A DNA stretch of 64,000 bases from Kitasatospora sp. GAS204B (GCF_029892155.1 NZ_JARZAG010000011.1:186001-250000); one strand, 5' to 3'. Positions 17,965 to 27,110 are shown, counted from the first letter of the stretch. Numbers and translations: made by a program. The notes: a model not told the origin generated them from the letters alone.

Positions 17965-18603
17965 TCAGATGTACCCCTCGCGCATGGCGAAGGCGACCGC
18001 GTGGGCACGGTTGCGCAACTGCATGCGCACCATGATGTCGTGCAGCACGCCTTTGACGGTGCGTTCGGAGTAGCAGAGCTGGCCGGCGATCTCGCGGGTG
18101 TCCAGGCCCTTCGCCACCAGCTTCAGCACGTTGATCTCCCGCTGGGTGGGCCGGGTGCCGGATTCCGGCGGGACGGCGCTGCCCCGGCGCATCCGGCCCA
18201 GCTGGCTCAGCAGCCGCCGCAGCAGGTCGCCCGGGATCTCGCTCTCGCCCCGGCCGGCCGCGTGAATCGCCTTCACCAGCCGCTCGGCGGTGGCCTGGTG
18301 GCGCCAGACGATCGTGTGCACTCCCGCCTCCAGCACCAACTCCAGCTGCTCCTCGTCGAGTTCGCTGGTCACCAGGACGACTCGCTGGGCTCGCTCGACG
18401 CCCAGCTTGCGCAGCCGGGTCGCGGTCGGCGCGTCGATCTGGTCGACGAGCAGCACGGCCACGTCCTCCGCTCGCGCGTCCTCGGTGGCGTCGGTCCGCT
18501 GCACCACGGTGATGTCCCGTTGCTGCTCCAGGTAGCCGATCAGGCCGGCTCGGGAGAGCGGGTCGCCGTCGTGGATCGCTACCGTGATCTCCTGCAGTGA
18601 CAT
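17965..18603 (-). CDS. LuxR/NarL-type transcriptional regulator with atypical receiver
   Basis: This 212-aa protein has an N-terminal receiver-like domain (residues 5-120) and a C-terminal LuxR helix-turn-helix (TQREINVLKLVAKGLDTREI...LCYSERTVKGVLHDI). The receiver is degenerate: one acidic residue remains in LLVDQID, but the lysine usually found near HTIVWRHQ is absent. Activity may therefore not depend on ordinary phosphorylation. No sensor kinase is adjacent. It lies between a transporter and a large AfsR-type regulator, and may belong to the control of the nearby 7-deazapurine cluster; that link is only positional. Confidence 0.85.
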   Translation of the reverse strand: MSLQEITVAIHDGDPLSRAGLIGYLEQQRDITVVQRTDATEDARAEDVAVLLVDQIDAPTATRLRKLGVERAQRVVLVTSELDEEQLELVLEAGVHTIVWRHQATAERLVKAIHAAGRGESEIPGDLLRRLLSQLGRMRRGSAVPPESGTRPTQREINVLKLVAKGLDTREIAGQLCYSERTVKGVLHDIMVRMQLRNRAHAVAFAMREGYI

Positions 18604-18837
18604 AGCGCCTTTTCCTCACACCGAAAGCATGCTGACAGGGGGTGGGCTGTCAGCGCGGTCTCGCTCGGCGGTGCGAGTGGCAGGGCCTGGTCGCCCGGGC
18701 TTTCGGTCGATCGGTGGGCTGGGGCAGCAGGGGTTCGACTGTCGGGTGGCGTCGTCGGCTCACCTGAGCATCGTAGGCCGGGGCCAGTGCCGAAACAGTG
18801 CCGAAAAACTGACGGTCGCCTTGCCCCGTCCCACGCC

Positions 18838-21777
18838 TTACTCCGTCGCCCGCTCCCGGATCCTGCGGCGGAGCTGTTCGGCGTCGGGGTGGCCCAGCTC
18901 GTCCAGGATGGCCAGCGCCTGCTCCCAGGCGACGACCGCGGACTCGTGCTTCCCCTGGGCGTCCAGGGTGTCGCCGATGTGGCTGAGGGTGTCGGCCTCC
19001 AAAGCGCTGTCGTTCAGGGCCTGGTAGGCGTTCAGGGCGCGCTCGTAGCTGGTCAGCGCCTGCGCGTACTGGCGGAGGTGGTGCTGTGCGTAGCCGAGGC
19101 TGTCCCAGGCGGCGGCCTCGCCGTTGAGGTCGTCGATCCGCCGGTGCAGGTCGATCGCCCTGCGGCACAGTGCCAGGGCCTGCTCGTGCTGCCCGAGCAG
19201 GATGTGCGTCCACCCGGTCTCGTTGAGCACGCTGCCCTGTCCGCTGAGCCGCCCGGTCGCCTGGTAATGGGCGCAGGCCTGTTCATAGTGACGCAGGGCC
19301 TGGTCGTAGTCCAGCCTGCTGTTCGCCCGGAAGGCCAGGTGGCGATGCGTACGCGCCTGGCCGTCGCGGTCGCCCAGCTCGGTGAAGAGTGTGAGCGAGC
19401 GCTCCAGGTGGTGCTGTGCGTCGCTCTCGCGGGACAGCCGGCCGCAGGCGAACCCCAGCTCCCGGTGCGCATGGGCCTGTCCCAGGACGTCGGCTGCCCG
19501 GTCGGCGGCCTGCAGCGCGGTGCGCTGGATCCGCAGTTGGTCCTGCCAGTGGCCGCGCCGGTCCAGGTAGCCGGCCAGCGTCTGGGCCAACTGCCAGGCA
19601 TGGGTGGGGAGTCCGTTGGCGCTCGCCTGCTCGATCAGGCGGAGCAGGACGGGGAGCTCGGCGTCCAACCAGGCGGCGGCCCGGGGCCGTCCGTCGAGCG
19701 TTTCGGCAGCGGTTCCGGATCCGTGCGCGGGCAGGTCGATGCCGTCCAGGCGGTGCGGAGCCAGCAGGGTCGCGGCGGCGTGCGCGGAGTGCAGGTAGTA
19801 GTCGGTCATCCGGCGCAGCGCCGCCTGTCGGGTCCGCTCGTCGTCGTACGCGAGGGAGAGCTCACGGGCGTGCGCGTGCAGCAGGTCGTGGAGCGCGTAG
19901 CGGCCCGGGGTGGGCGCGGTCACCAGATGGGCTTGGCCCAGCTCGTCGAGGAGCGTGGCCGCCCGGCCCGCCGGGAGGCCGGCGAGGTTCGCCGCGGCCG
20001 GCACGGTGAAGTCGGGGCCGGGGTGGAGGGCGAGCAGGCGGAAGAGCTGCCTGGCCTCGGGCGTCAGTAACTCGCAGGACCAGGAGAAGACGGTGCGGAC
20101 GTCGGTGCTGGGATCCGTGCCGGTGAAGGCGTCGAGGCTGCCGTGGCTGCTGCGGAGTTCCGCCGCGATCGAGGCGAGCGGGAACTCGGGACGGGTGGCG
20201 GCCCGTGCGGCCACCACGGCCAAGGCGAGCGGGAGCCGCCCGCACAGCTCGATGATCAGCTCGACTGCCTGCGGCTCGGCGGCGACCCGGGCGGCGCCCA
20301 GGCGTTGCACCAGGGCGTCCCGTGCCTCCTCGGGACTGAACGGACCGAGGCTGAGCGGATGGGCGCCCTCGCTGGCGATCAGACCGTGCAACTGGTCCCG
20401 GCTGGTGACGATCACCAGGCTGCCGGGCGCACCCGGCAGCAGCGGCCGTACCTGCTGGGGGCTGCGCGCGTTGTCCAGCATGATCAGCATGCGTCGTCCC
20501 GCCAGCAGGCTTCGGTACAGGGCGGCCTGCTCGTCCGCGCCGGCCGGCACCCGCTGGGGCGGCTCGCCGAGCGCGTGCAGGAAGCCGCGGAGGACTTCAC
20601 TCACGCTGGGCACGAGACCGGCCGGGTCGAAGCCGCGCAGGTTGGCGTAGAGCTGTCCGTCGGGGAAGCGGTCGGCGATCCGGTGGGCCAGGTGCACGGC
20701 CAGCGTGGTCTTGCCGACCCCGGCCATCCCGTTGATCGCGCTGATCACCACGGTGCCGGGCCGGCCGCTCGCCGCCTGGCCGTTCTCCAGCCGGCCGTTC
20801 TCCACCTGGCCGGGCAACAGTGCTTGCAGCAAAGCCAGTTCGGCACTTCGCCCGGTGAACCCGGCCAAGGCGGCCGGGAGTTGGGCGGGGCGAGTAGCGG
20901 GCGCCGCAGGGCTTGGTGCGTCGACCGGCGCCGGGCCGCCCGCCGGGCCGGCTGCCGCGTCGGCGGTGTGCTCGGGGGAGGTGTGCCCGGGGGCGGTCTG
21001 CCCGGGTGCGGTGGCCCGGGCCGGGGGAGCGCCGTGGAGCACCTGCCGGTGTGCGTCGAGCAGCTCCGGCCCCGGGTCGACACCGAGCTGTTCGGCGAGC
21101 TGCGACCTGACCCTGCGGTAGACCTCCAGCGCTTCGGCCTGCTGCCCGGTGACCGCCAGCGCCTTCATCAGATGGGCCTGCAGCCCCTCTTCGAGCGGAT
21201 TGCGTTCGGCGGCGTCCTGTAGGGCGGGCAGGATCCGGCCCGCGCGGCCGGCCTCCAGGGCGACCTGTGCGGCGTTCCTGACGACGCCGAGGTACTCCCG
21301 GTCGATCGAGGTGAACGCCGGGTGTGCGCGTACCTGCGCGGGGATTCCGGCCGCGGTCACGCCGTGGCGCAGCGCGAGCGCCTGGGTCAGGAGTTCGACG
21401 GCCGCCGCCGGCGTTCCGGCTGCCCGAGCCCGGTGAGCGCGCTCGACAAGGGCGCGGAAATGCGCCAGATCCAGCGATTCGGGATCGACAGGAAGTCGGT
21501 ACGTCCCCGAACTGCGCAGCACGGGACTGCCGTGCTCGCCGGACGCCGGACGCGGTTCCAGCAGTTTTCGCAGCGCGCCCACGTGGCGGTGCACCACGTT
21601 GGCCGCGCTGTGCGGCGGTTCCTCACCCCAGAGGACATCCACGATCTCGCTGAACTCGACCGGTTGTCCCGCGTGCACCAGCAGCAGCGCCAACAGCGCC
21701 CGCTGCTTGGGCGGTCCCAGCTCCAGCTCCACATCGCCGCTCCACACCCGGGGCGGCCCCAACACGGTGAACCTCAC
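18838..21777 (-). CDS. AfsR/SARP-family regulator (wHTH-BTAD-NB-ARC-TPR)
   Basis: This is a protein of about 979 aa. Order: OmpR-type winged helix (RFTVLGPPRVW...PPKQRALLALLL), bacterial transcriptional activation domain with LGVDPGPEL, a Pro/Ala-rich linker, an NB-ARC ATPase with P-loop GMAGVGKTTLA near residue 347 and LIMLDNA, and C-terminal TPR repeats from about 640 onward. Such large SARPs activate antibiotic clusters. The start is set at the GTG at 21777, where the wHTH begins; a TTG nine bases earlier is possible. The gene is divergent from queC, the first gene of the 7-deazapurine cluster, and is the best candidate for its activator. Confidence 0.88.
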   Translation of the reverse strand: MRFTVLGPPRVWSGDVELELGPPKQRALLALLLVHAGQPVEFSEIVDVLWGEEPPHSAANVVHRHVGALRKLLEPRPASGEHGSPVLRSSGTYRLPVDPESLDLAHFRALVERAHRARAAGTPAAAVELLTQALALRHGVTAAGIPAQVRAHPAFTSIDREYLGVVRNAAQVALEAGRAGRILPALQDAAERNPLEEGLQAHLMKALAVTGQQAEALEVYRRVRSQLAEQLGVDPGPELLDAHRQVLHGAPPARATAPGQTAPGHTSPEHTADAAAGPAGGPAPVDAPSPAAPATRPAQLPAALAGFTGRSAELALLQALLPGQVENGRLENGQAASGRPGTVVISAINGMAGVGKTTLAVHLAHRIADRFPDGQLYANLRGFDPAGLVPSVSEVLRGFLHALGEPPQRVPAGADEQAALYRSLLAGRRMLIMLDNARSPQQVRPLLPGAPGSLVIVTSRDQLHGLIASEGAHPLSLGPFSPEEARDALVQRLGAARVAAEPQAVELIIELCGRLPLALAVVAARAATRPEFPLASIAAELRSSHGSLDAFTGTDPSTDVRTVFSWSCELLTPEARQLFRLLALHPGPDFTVPAAANLAGLPAGRAATLLDELGQAHLVTAPTPGRYALHDLLHAHARELSLAYDDERTRQAALRRMTDYYLHSAHAAATLLAPHRLDGIDLPAHGSGTAAETLDGRPRAAAWLDAELPVLLRLIEQASANGLPTHAWQLAQTLAGYLDRRGHWQDQLRIQRTALQAADRAADVLGQAHAHRELGFACGRLSRESDAQHHLERSLTLFTELGDRDGQARTHRHLAFRANSRLDYDQALRHYEQACAHYQATGRLSGQGSVLNETGWTHILLGQHEQALALCRRAIDLHRRIDDLNGEAAAWDSLGYAQHHLRQYAQALTSYERALNAYQALNDSALEADTLSHIGDTLDAQGKHESAVVAWEQALAILDELGHPDAEQLRRRIRERATE

Positions 21778-22125
21778 GGATCCCAAGTCTACGTGTACCG
21801 ACCGCTGGTTCGGTGCCGTGAACTGTCGGACCGTCAGATCGGGCAGAACCGCAGCCGGTGGGCGCGGGCCCGCCCGTCGCCGGCGGGCGCCGGGCGGGCC
21901 GCCGGCGGGCTGGCGGCGGCACCGGCCACGTCCGCGCGGGCAGCCGGTGCCGTTCGAAAGGCCTCGTGGTGACCGAACGGACGGTGTCGGCACGGCTGGC
22001 GGGAGGTGCGCCAGGACCTTATTCCGAACCCTGCCGGAGCACGAGAATTCCAGTGCGGAATCGAGGAGGCCGGACGGACGGGGAGCGGCCTCCCGTAGGA
22101 GCCATTCACCCTGTGAGGACGGAAA
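21778..22125. promoter_or_regulatory. Divergent promoter region between AfsR-type gene and queC
   Basis: A gene-free stretch of 348 bp. The half next to the regulator is an extremely GC-rich run of overlapping CCGGCGGGC motifs that could fold in many ways. Nearer queC are ATTCCG at 22021-22026 and its inverse CGGAAT at 22056-22061. It must hold the promoters of both divergent units. I see no clear SARP direct-repeat box and no riboswitch fold. Confidence 0.4.
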
Positions 22126-22791
22126 TTGAGCAGAGTCATAGCGGTTGTCTCCGGTGGAGTCGACTCCGTAACGATGGCGTACAAACTGAAGGCCGAGGGA
22201 CACCGGCTGCATCTGCTGGCCGTGGACTACGGACAACGTCACCGCAAGGAGCTGGAGTTCGCCCGACTGGCGGCGCGGCGGCTGGGAGCCCGCTACGAGG
22301 TGGCCGATCTCAGTGCCGCGCGGAACGTCTTCCGGGGCTCCTCGCTCACCGACTCCGCCGTTGACGTGCCGGCTGACACCGGTCCCTCGCAGGGCAGTTC
22401 GACCATCGTGCCGAACCGCAACGCGCTGCTGCTCGCCGCCGCCTTCGCGCTGGCGGTGGTGGAGCAGGCGCAGGCGGTCGCCTTCGGCGTGATGGCCGAT
22501 GACGTCGGTCCGTCCGACACCTCACCGGAGTTCCTGCGCGCGTTCCTGGTGATGGAGCGGATCGCGACCCGTGGCCAGGCGCACCCGGACCTCGATCTGC
22601 TGGCCCCGCTGGTGGAGTTGCACAAGAGCGAGGTGATCGCGCTGGGGGACGGCCTCGGCGTGCCGTGGGAGGAGACCTGGACCTGCTTCCGCGGCGAGGA
22701 GATCCACTGCGGCAGGTGCGCCGCCTGCGCCGAACGGCGCGAGGCCTTCGTGGCGGCCGGGGTCAAGGACCCCACGGCGTACGCGCGGTAG
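22126..22791 (+). CDS. queC: 7-cyano-7-deazaguanine (preQ0) synthase
   Basis: This 221-aa enzyme converts 7-carboxy-7-deazaguanine to preQ0 with ATP and ammonia. It shows the PP-loop SGGVDS at residues 9-14 and, near the end, the zinc site CFRGEEIHCGRCAAC with four cysteines. The TTG at 22126 is used, behind GAGGACGGA. It opens a rightward gene set that also holds queD, queE and folE, giving the whole GTP-to-preQ0 route. Because non-queuosine genes are interleaved, the enzyme probably serves a secondary metabolite and not tRNA modification. Confidence 0.93.
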   Translation: MSRVIAVVSGGVDSVTMAYKLKAEGHRLHLLAVDYGQRHRKELEFARLAARRLGARYEVADLSAARNVFRGSSLTDSAVDVPADTGPSQGSSTIVPNRNALLLAAAFALAVVEQAQAVAFGVMADDVGPSDTSPEFLRAFLVMERIATRGQAHPDLDLLAPLVELHKSEVIALGDGLGVPWEETWTCFRGEEIHCGRCAACAERREAFVAAGVKDPTAYAR

Positions 22792-22856
22792 CGCGCGGCG
22801 CGACCGATCCACCCAGGCTCCGAGTGCAGCAGTAACCCCCGAGAACGGATCGTGGC

Positions 22857-24137
22857 GTGACCATCTTCGACATGTTGGAATCCGAGGTACGAAGCTACAG
22901 CAGGGCCTGGCCGGTGGTGTTCGACCGAGCCGTGGGCAGCCGCATCCACGCGGAGGACGGCAGGCCCTACCTGGACTTCTTCGCGGGCGCCGGAGCCCTC
23001 AACTACGGCCACAACAACCCGGTGCTGAAGCGGGCGCTGCTCGACTACATCGCCGCCGACGGCGTCTCGCACGCCCTGGACATGTTCACCGTGGCCAGGC
23101 GCGACTTCCTGGCGGCGCTCCACGAGGTCGTCCTGCGGCCGCGCGATCTCGACTACCGGGTGGTCTTCCCCGGCCCCGGTGGCACCAACGCGGTGGAGGC
23201 CGCGCTGAAGCTGGCCCGCAAGGTGACCGGACGCCCGACGGTGGTCAGCTTCACCAACTCCTTCCACGGCATGACGCTGGGGGCGCTGGCGGTGAGCGGC
23301 AACGCGAAGAAGCGGGCCGCCGCCGGGGTCCCGCTCGGGCAGGCCGTGTCGATGCCGTACGACCGCTACGCCGAGGAGGCCGGGGACGAGGCCGGGACGG
23401 GACTGACGTACCTGCGGCGGATGCTCGAGGATCCCGGGAGCGGACTGGACCGGCCCGCCGCGGTGATCGTCGAGACGGTCCAGGGCGAGGGCGGTCTGAC
23501 GGCCGCCCGTGCCGAATGGCTGTGCGAGCTGGCCGAGTTGTGCCGGCGGTGCGGCGTCCTGCTGATCGTGGACGACGTCCAGATGGGCTGCGGCCGCACC
23601 GGAGGGTTCTTCAGCTTCGAGGACGCGGGGATCGTGCCGGACATGGTCTGCCTGTCGAAGTCCATCGGCGGGTACGGGCTGCCGTTGGCCCTCACCCTGA
23701 TCCGCCCGGAGCTGGACGTCTGGCAGCCCGGCGAGCACAACGGGACCTTCCGCGGCGTCAGTGTGGCCTTCGTCACCGGCGCGACGGCGCTGCGCACGTA
23801 CTGGAGTGACGAGGAGTTCGAGAAGGCGATCAGGTCCAAGGGCGAGCGCATCGCGTCCGCGCTGGCGGAGGTCATCCGGTCCCATCCGGCGGCGGGCCTG
23901 CGCCTCAAGGGGCGCGGGCTCGCCGTGGGCCTCGACTTCGGCGCTCTGGGCGCGGCCGGCGGGGAGCTGGCCGGCCAGGTGTGCGCCACCGCCTTCGAGA
24001 ACGGTCTGCTCATGGAGACCTCCGGCGCGGGCGGGCAGGTGGTCAAGCTGCTGCCCCCGCTCACCGTCAGCGAGGACGAGATCGCCGAGGGCCTGGAGAT
24101 TCTCGGCTCGTCCGTGCGCGCGGTGCTCGCGCCATGA
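22857..24137 (+). CDS. Class III aminotransferase, diaminobutyrate transaminase (EctB-like)
   Basis: This 426-aa PLP enzyme starts with the EctB-type TIFDMLESEVRSYSR and keeps GPGGTNAVEAALKLARK, SFHGMTLGALA, VETVQGEGGL, DDVQMGCGRTG and PLP-binding Lys268 in LSKSIGGYG. EctB makes L-2,4-diaminobutyrate from aspartate semialdehyde and glutamate. No ectA or ectC is nearby, so ectoine is not the product. Placement between queC and an oxygenase gene suggests it supplies diaminobutyrate, or a related diamine, to a biosynthetic pathway. The GTG at 22857 is the start. Confidence 0.88.
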   Translation: MTIFDMLESEVRSYSRAWPVVFDRAVGSRIHAEDGRPYLDFFAGAGALNYGHNNPVLKRALLDYIAADGVSHALDMFTVARRDFLAALHEVVLRPRDLDYRVVFPGPGGTNAVEAALKLARKVTGRPTVVSFTNSFHGMTLGALAVSGNAKKRAAAGVPLGQAVSMPYDRYAEEAGDEAGTGLTYLRRMLEDPGSGLDRPAAVIVETVQGEGGLTAARAEWLCELAELCRRCGVLLIVDDVQMGCGRTGGFFSFEDAGIVPDMVCLSKSIGGYGLPLALTLIRPELDVWQPGEHNGTFRGVSVAFVTGATALRTYWSDEEFEKAIRSKGERIASALAEVIRSHPAAGLRLKGRGLAVGLDFGALGAAGGELAGQVCATAFENGLLMETSGAGGQVVKLLPPLTVSEDEIAEGLEILGSSVRAVLAP

Positions 24138-24257
24138 GGCCGCCGCTGCCGGCGCCGTGACCACGGCACTGCTGTTCTGTCGACGGACCTGTCCGACGGG
24201 CCGCCCACGCGCGGGCCCGCCCGAACGGACCGGGCCCCGCAACTCCTGGAGTGCTGC

Positions 24258-25271
24258 GTGAAGAGTGTGATCCCCACGGTCCGCCTCGGCGACTGGCGGT
24301 CCGCCCCGGCCGACGCCTGGCGGAGTACCGCCGCCGAACTCGACCGGGCCCTGCGGGAGACCGGCATGTTCCTACTGGTCGACCACGGCGTGCCGCAGCG
24401 GTTGACGGACGAGCTCCGTGCCTGCGGACGGCGCTACTTCGCCCTGCCGCGCGAGGTCAAGGCGCGCTACGCCATCGAGGCCGCGTACGACAGCGGCTGG
24501 CTGGAGCTGCATCCCGGCGGCGGTGTCGGCGTGCCGCGTGCCGACGGATCGCCGGCCGGGCCGAGCGCGCCCGATCTCCACGAGTCCTTCTACATCAGCC
24601 CGACCCATCGCACCGGCGATCCCGCGCTGGACCGGCTCTACTACCCGGCCAACCGCTGGCCGGGGGAACTGCCAGAGCTGCGCCGTGCCGCGGACGCCTA
24701 CACCGCTCACATGGTCCGGGTCGCGCAGGAGGTCAACGCCCTGCTGGCCACCGTCCTCGGTCTGCCGCAGGAGTTCTTCGCCTCGGTCGCCACCAGGTCG
24801 ACCTGGACGCAGAACGTGAGCTGGTACCCCTCGCTGCGCTCGGTGGGCCGGTTGGAGAGCGGCCAGTTGCGCAACGGGCCGCACACCGATCTGGGCACCT
24901 TCACGCTGCTCAGCCGCCAGCTCGGGGTGGGCGGTCTGCAGGCCTGGAACGAAGCGGACGGCTGGTTCGCACCGCCGTACCGCCCGGACTCACTGATCGT
25001 CAATCTGGGCGAGCTGATGGAGCTGTGGACCGACGGTCGGTGGCGGGCGCTGAAGCACCGGGTGCTGGCGCCCAGTGCCAGCGCACCGGATGAGGAACTG
25101 CTCTCCCTGGTCTTCTTCTTCGAGACGGATCCGGAGACCTGGATCGAGCCGCTGGCGGCGCCGTTCGGCGGCGGCGCGGGCCGGCAGCCGGTCCGCGCCC
25201 GGCACTCGGTCCTGGAGAAGCTCGGCGTGGTGCCGGACACCGGCACCACCGCCCACGCCGGCACCAACTGA
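24258..25271 (+). CDS. Fe(II)-dependent oxygenase of the isopenicillin N synthase/2-oxoglutarate family
   Basis: This 337-aa protein has the non-haem iron triad: His209 and Asp211 in GPHTDLGTF, and His267 in LKHRVL. The N-terminal DIOX_N region (ALRETGMFLLVDHGVP) is present. The Arg-x-Ser pair that binds 2-oxoglutarate is not obvious at the expected place, so an isopenicillin-N-synthase-like oxidase without 2-oxoglutarate is an alternative. The GTG at 24258 follows CTGGAG. In context it may hydroxylate or otherwise oxidise the amino acid made by the EctB-like enzyme, or the finished conjugate. Confidence 0.85.
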   Translation: MKSVIPTVRLGDWRSAPADAWRSTAAELDRALRETGMFLLVDHGVPQRLTDELRACGRRYFALPREVKARYAIEAAYDSGWLELHPGGGVGVPRADGSPAGPSAPDLHESFYISPTHRTGDPALDRLYYPANRWPGELPELRRAADAYTAHMVRVAQEVNALLATVLGLPQEFFASVATRSTWTQNVSWYPSLRSVGRLESGQLRNGPHTDLGTFTLLSRQLGVGGLQAWNEADGWFAPPYRPDSLIVNLGELMELWTDGRWRALKHRVLAPSASAPDEELLSLVFFFETDPETWIEPLAAPFGGGAGRQPVRARHSVLEKLGVVPDTGTTAHAGTN

Positions 25272-25302
25272 CCCACCATCACCAGATCGAACGGAAAGGC
25301 AT

Positions 25303-25674
25303 GTGAGCGACATGACGCTGCGGATCACCAAACGGTTCGAGTTCTCCGCCAGCCACCAGCTGGCCGGTCTTGCCGACGGGCACCAGTGTGCTCGCCTGCA
25401 CGGTCACAACTACGTGGTGGAGCTGGAGTTGAGCGCCGACCTGACCGAACTCACGCCGACCGGGTTCGTCCGCGACTACGGGGATCTCGCCACCTTCAAG
25501 TCCTGGATCGACAGCACGCTCGATCACCGGCACCTCAACGACCTCGTGGACGGCAACCCCACCGCCGAGAACCTGGCCGTCTGGCTGTACGGGCGGTGGG
25601 CGAAGGAGTTCCCGGAGCTCAGCTCTGTGCGGATCTCCGAAACGCCCAAGACCTGGGCGGAGTACCGGCCCTGA
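25303..25674 (+). CDS. queD: 6-carboxy-5,6,7,8-tetrahydropterin synthase
   Basis: This 123-aa member of the 6-pyruvoyl-tetrahydropterin synthase fold turns dihydroneopterin triphosphate into 6-carboxy-tetrahydropterin. The zinc ligands His18, His33 and His35 (SASHQL, LHGHNY) and catalytic Cys29 (CARLHGH) are visible. The GTG at 25303 is preferred because GGAAAGG ends 4-5 bases upstream; an ATG at 25312 is the alternative. A longer frame upstream lies inside the oxygenase gene and is a shadow. Confidence 0.92.
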   Translation: MSDMTLRITKRFEFSASHQLAGLADGHQCARLHGHNYVVELELSADLTELTPTGFVRDYGDLATFKSWIDSTLDHRHLNDLVDGNPTAENLAVWLYGRWAKEFPELSSVRISETPKTWAEYRP

Positions 25675-25745
25675 GCCGCCGAGCGGGCGGGTGCGGCAGG
25701 TGATCGGTTCAGCTGACGACATGGCGAAGAAGGAGGTGGTGCCCT

Positions 25746-26466
25746 GTGGAAACCGAACTCGTCGTCAATGAGATCTTCGGCCCCACTTGAGACCGTTCAG
25801 GGAGAAGGCCGGTCACTCGGCCGCAGATGCGCGTTCCTGCGCCTCGGCGGTTGCAACCTCTCCTGTCGGTGGTGCGACACCCCCTACACGTGGGACTGGC
25901 AGGGGAGGAGCGACGCCGGTGTCAGGTACGACCCGAAGGTGGAACTGCACCGGCGCACCGTCGACTCGGTGGCCGAGGAGCTGCTGGCGTTCGGAGTCGA
26001 CCTGGTGGTCGTCTCCGGGGGCGAGCCGCTCAACCAGCAGGCGCGGCTGCTGCCGCTGGTCCGCCTGCTGACCGCGCGGGGGATCGAGGTCGAGATCGAG
26101 ACGAACGGGACGCGGACGCCGGATCCGCACCTGATCGAGACCGGGGTCCGCTTCAACGTGTCGCCCAAGCTCGCGCATTCGGGCGATCCGGTGCGGCAGC
26201 GGATCGTCCCCGGTGCGCTGCGGCGATTCGCCCGAACGCCGGGGACCACCTTCAAGTTCGTCTGCCGGGACACCGCCGACCTCGACGAGGTCGCCGGGCT
26301 GGTCGCGGAGATGGGGATCGACTCGGTCTGGATCATGCCCGAGGGGCAGGACCGGGACGCCATCGACAAGCACACGCGGGCTCTCGTCACCTCGGTGATC
26401 GACCGCGGCTGGAACATCACCACCAGGCTGCACACGCTGGTCTGGGGCCACAGGAGAGGTGTCTGA
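25746..26466 (+). CDS. queE: 7-carboxy-7-deazaguanine synthase, radical SAM, with +1 frame break near the start
   Basis: Radical SAM enzyme making 7-carboxy-7-deazaguanine; the iron-sulfur motif is GGCNLSCRWCDTPYTW. The natural start is the GTG at 25746 behind AGAAGGAGGTGG, which reads METELVVNEIFGPT, the expected QueE N-terminus, and then meets TGA at 25788-25790. The rest (VQGEGRSLGRRCAF and on to the stop at 26464-26466) lies one frame over. That frame opens at an ATG at 25768 which has no ribosome binding site and would lack the first strand. A +1 slip at ACT-TGA would restore a full protein of about 239 aa. Alternatives are sequencing error, real mutation, or restart at 25768. Confidence 0.8.
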
Positions 26467-26467
26467 G

Positions 26468-27061
26468 TTGTCTGTGACGACACGAGTGGGCAAGCAGGCC
26501 CTGGCGTACGGGGAGCCCCCGCAGCAGGATCCGCTGGTCGACCTGGCGCGGCGGCTGCTCAAGGAGATCGGCGAGGACCCCGACCGGGACGGGCTCCGGG
26601 AGACGCCGGAGCGGTTCGCCCGGTGGTGGCGCGAGTTCATCGACTACGAGCCGGGAGCGATCGCGACCCTCTTCGAGACGACCACCACCAGCCAGTTGGT
26701 CATCGTCTCGGACATCAAGGTGTGGTCCCTGTGCGAGCACCACCTGCTGCCTTTCAACTGCTCCGTGACGATCGCCTACCGGCCCACCGAACGACTGCTG
26801 GGCCTGTCGAAGTTCGCGCGGGTGGCGCACCGGCACGCGCACCGGCTCCAGGTCCAGGAACGGCTGGTCGCGGACATCGCGCGGGACATCGCGGAGATCA
26901 CCGGCGCGGCGGACGTGGCCGTCATCGCCAAGGGCGAGCACCTGTGCATGACCATGCGCGGGATCAAGGCCAGCGCCCTGATGACGTCCACGGCCTACCG
27001 CGGCGCGTTCGGCGAGGACAGCGTGCTGCGCGGCGAGCTGCTCGCCCTGCTCCGTCCCTGA
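26468..27061 (+). CDS. folE: GTP cyclohydrolase I
   Basis: This enzyme of about 197 aa converts GTP to dihydroneopterin triphosphate, the first step of both folate and preQ0 synthesis. It shows RETPERFARWW, the zinc site CEHHLLPF with a later Cys in EHLCMTMRG, and the substrate motif HRLQVQERL. The TTG at 26468 is preferred, since AGGAGAGG at 26452-26459 is at proper distance; a GTG at 26459 directly abuts that site. It overlaps or abuts the queE stop, so the two are coupled. A dedicated copy in a queCDE set is typical of deazapurine antibiotic clusters. Confidence 0.93.
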   Translation: MSVTTRVGKQALAYGEPPQQDPLVDLARRLLKEIGEDPDRDGLRETPERFARWWREFIDYEPGAIATLFETTTTSQLVIVSDIKVWSLCEHHLLPFNCSVTIAYRPTERLLGLSKFARVAHRHAHRLQVQERLVADIARDIAEITGAADVAVIAKGEHLCMTMRGIKASALMTSTAYRGAFGEDSVLRGELLALLRP

Positions 27062-27071
27062 CCGCCGGCCC

Positions 27072-27110
27072 CGGGTCCGCCCCGGACCACTGCGGTCCGG
27101 GGCGGACCCG
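27072..27110. terminator. Strong hairpin terminator after folE
   Basis: Perfect 17-bp stem, CGGGTCCGCCCCGGACC at 27072-27088 with its complement at 27094-27110, around an ACTGC loop. It starts 11 bp after the folE stop and separates the rightward preQ0 genes from the leftward methyltransferase gene. The remaining 160 bp up to the methyltransferase stop contain nothing I can name. Confidence 0.8.

Noticed and set aside
21778..22125. preQ1 riboswitch upstream of queC
   Set aside because: No short preQ1 pseudoknot pattern or A-rich tail is visible; the region is dominated by simple GC-rich repeats.
22857..24137. Ectoine biosynthesis locus
   Set aside because: Only an EctB-like gene is present; ectA, ectC and ectD-type neighbours are missing, and the adjacent oxygenase does not resemble EctD.
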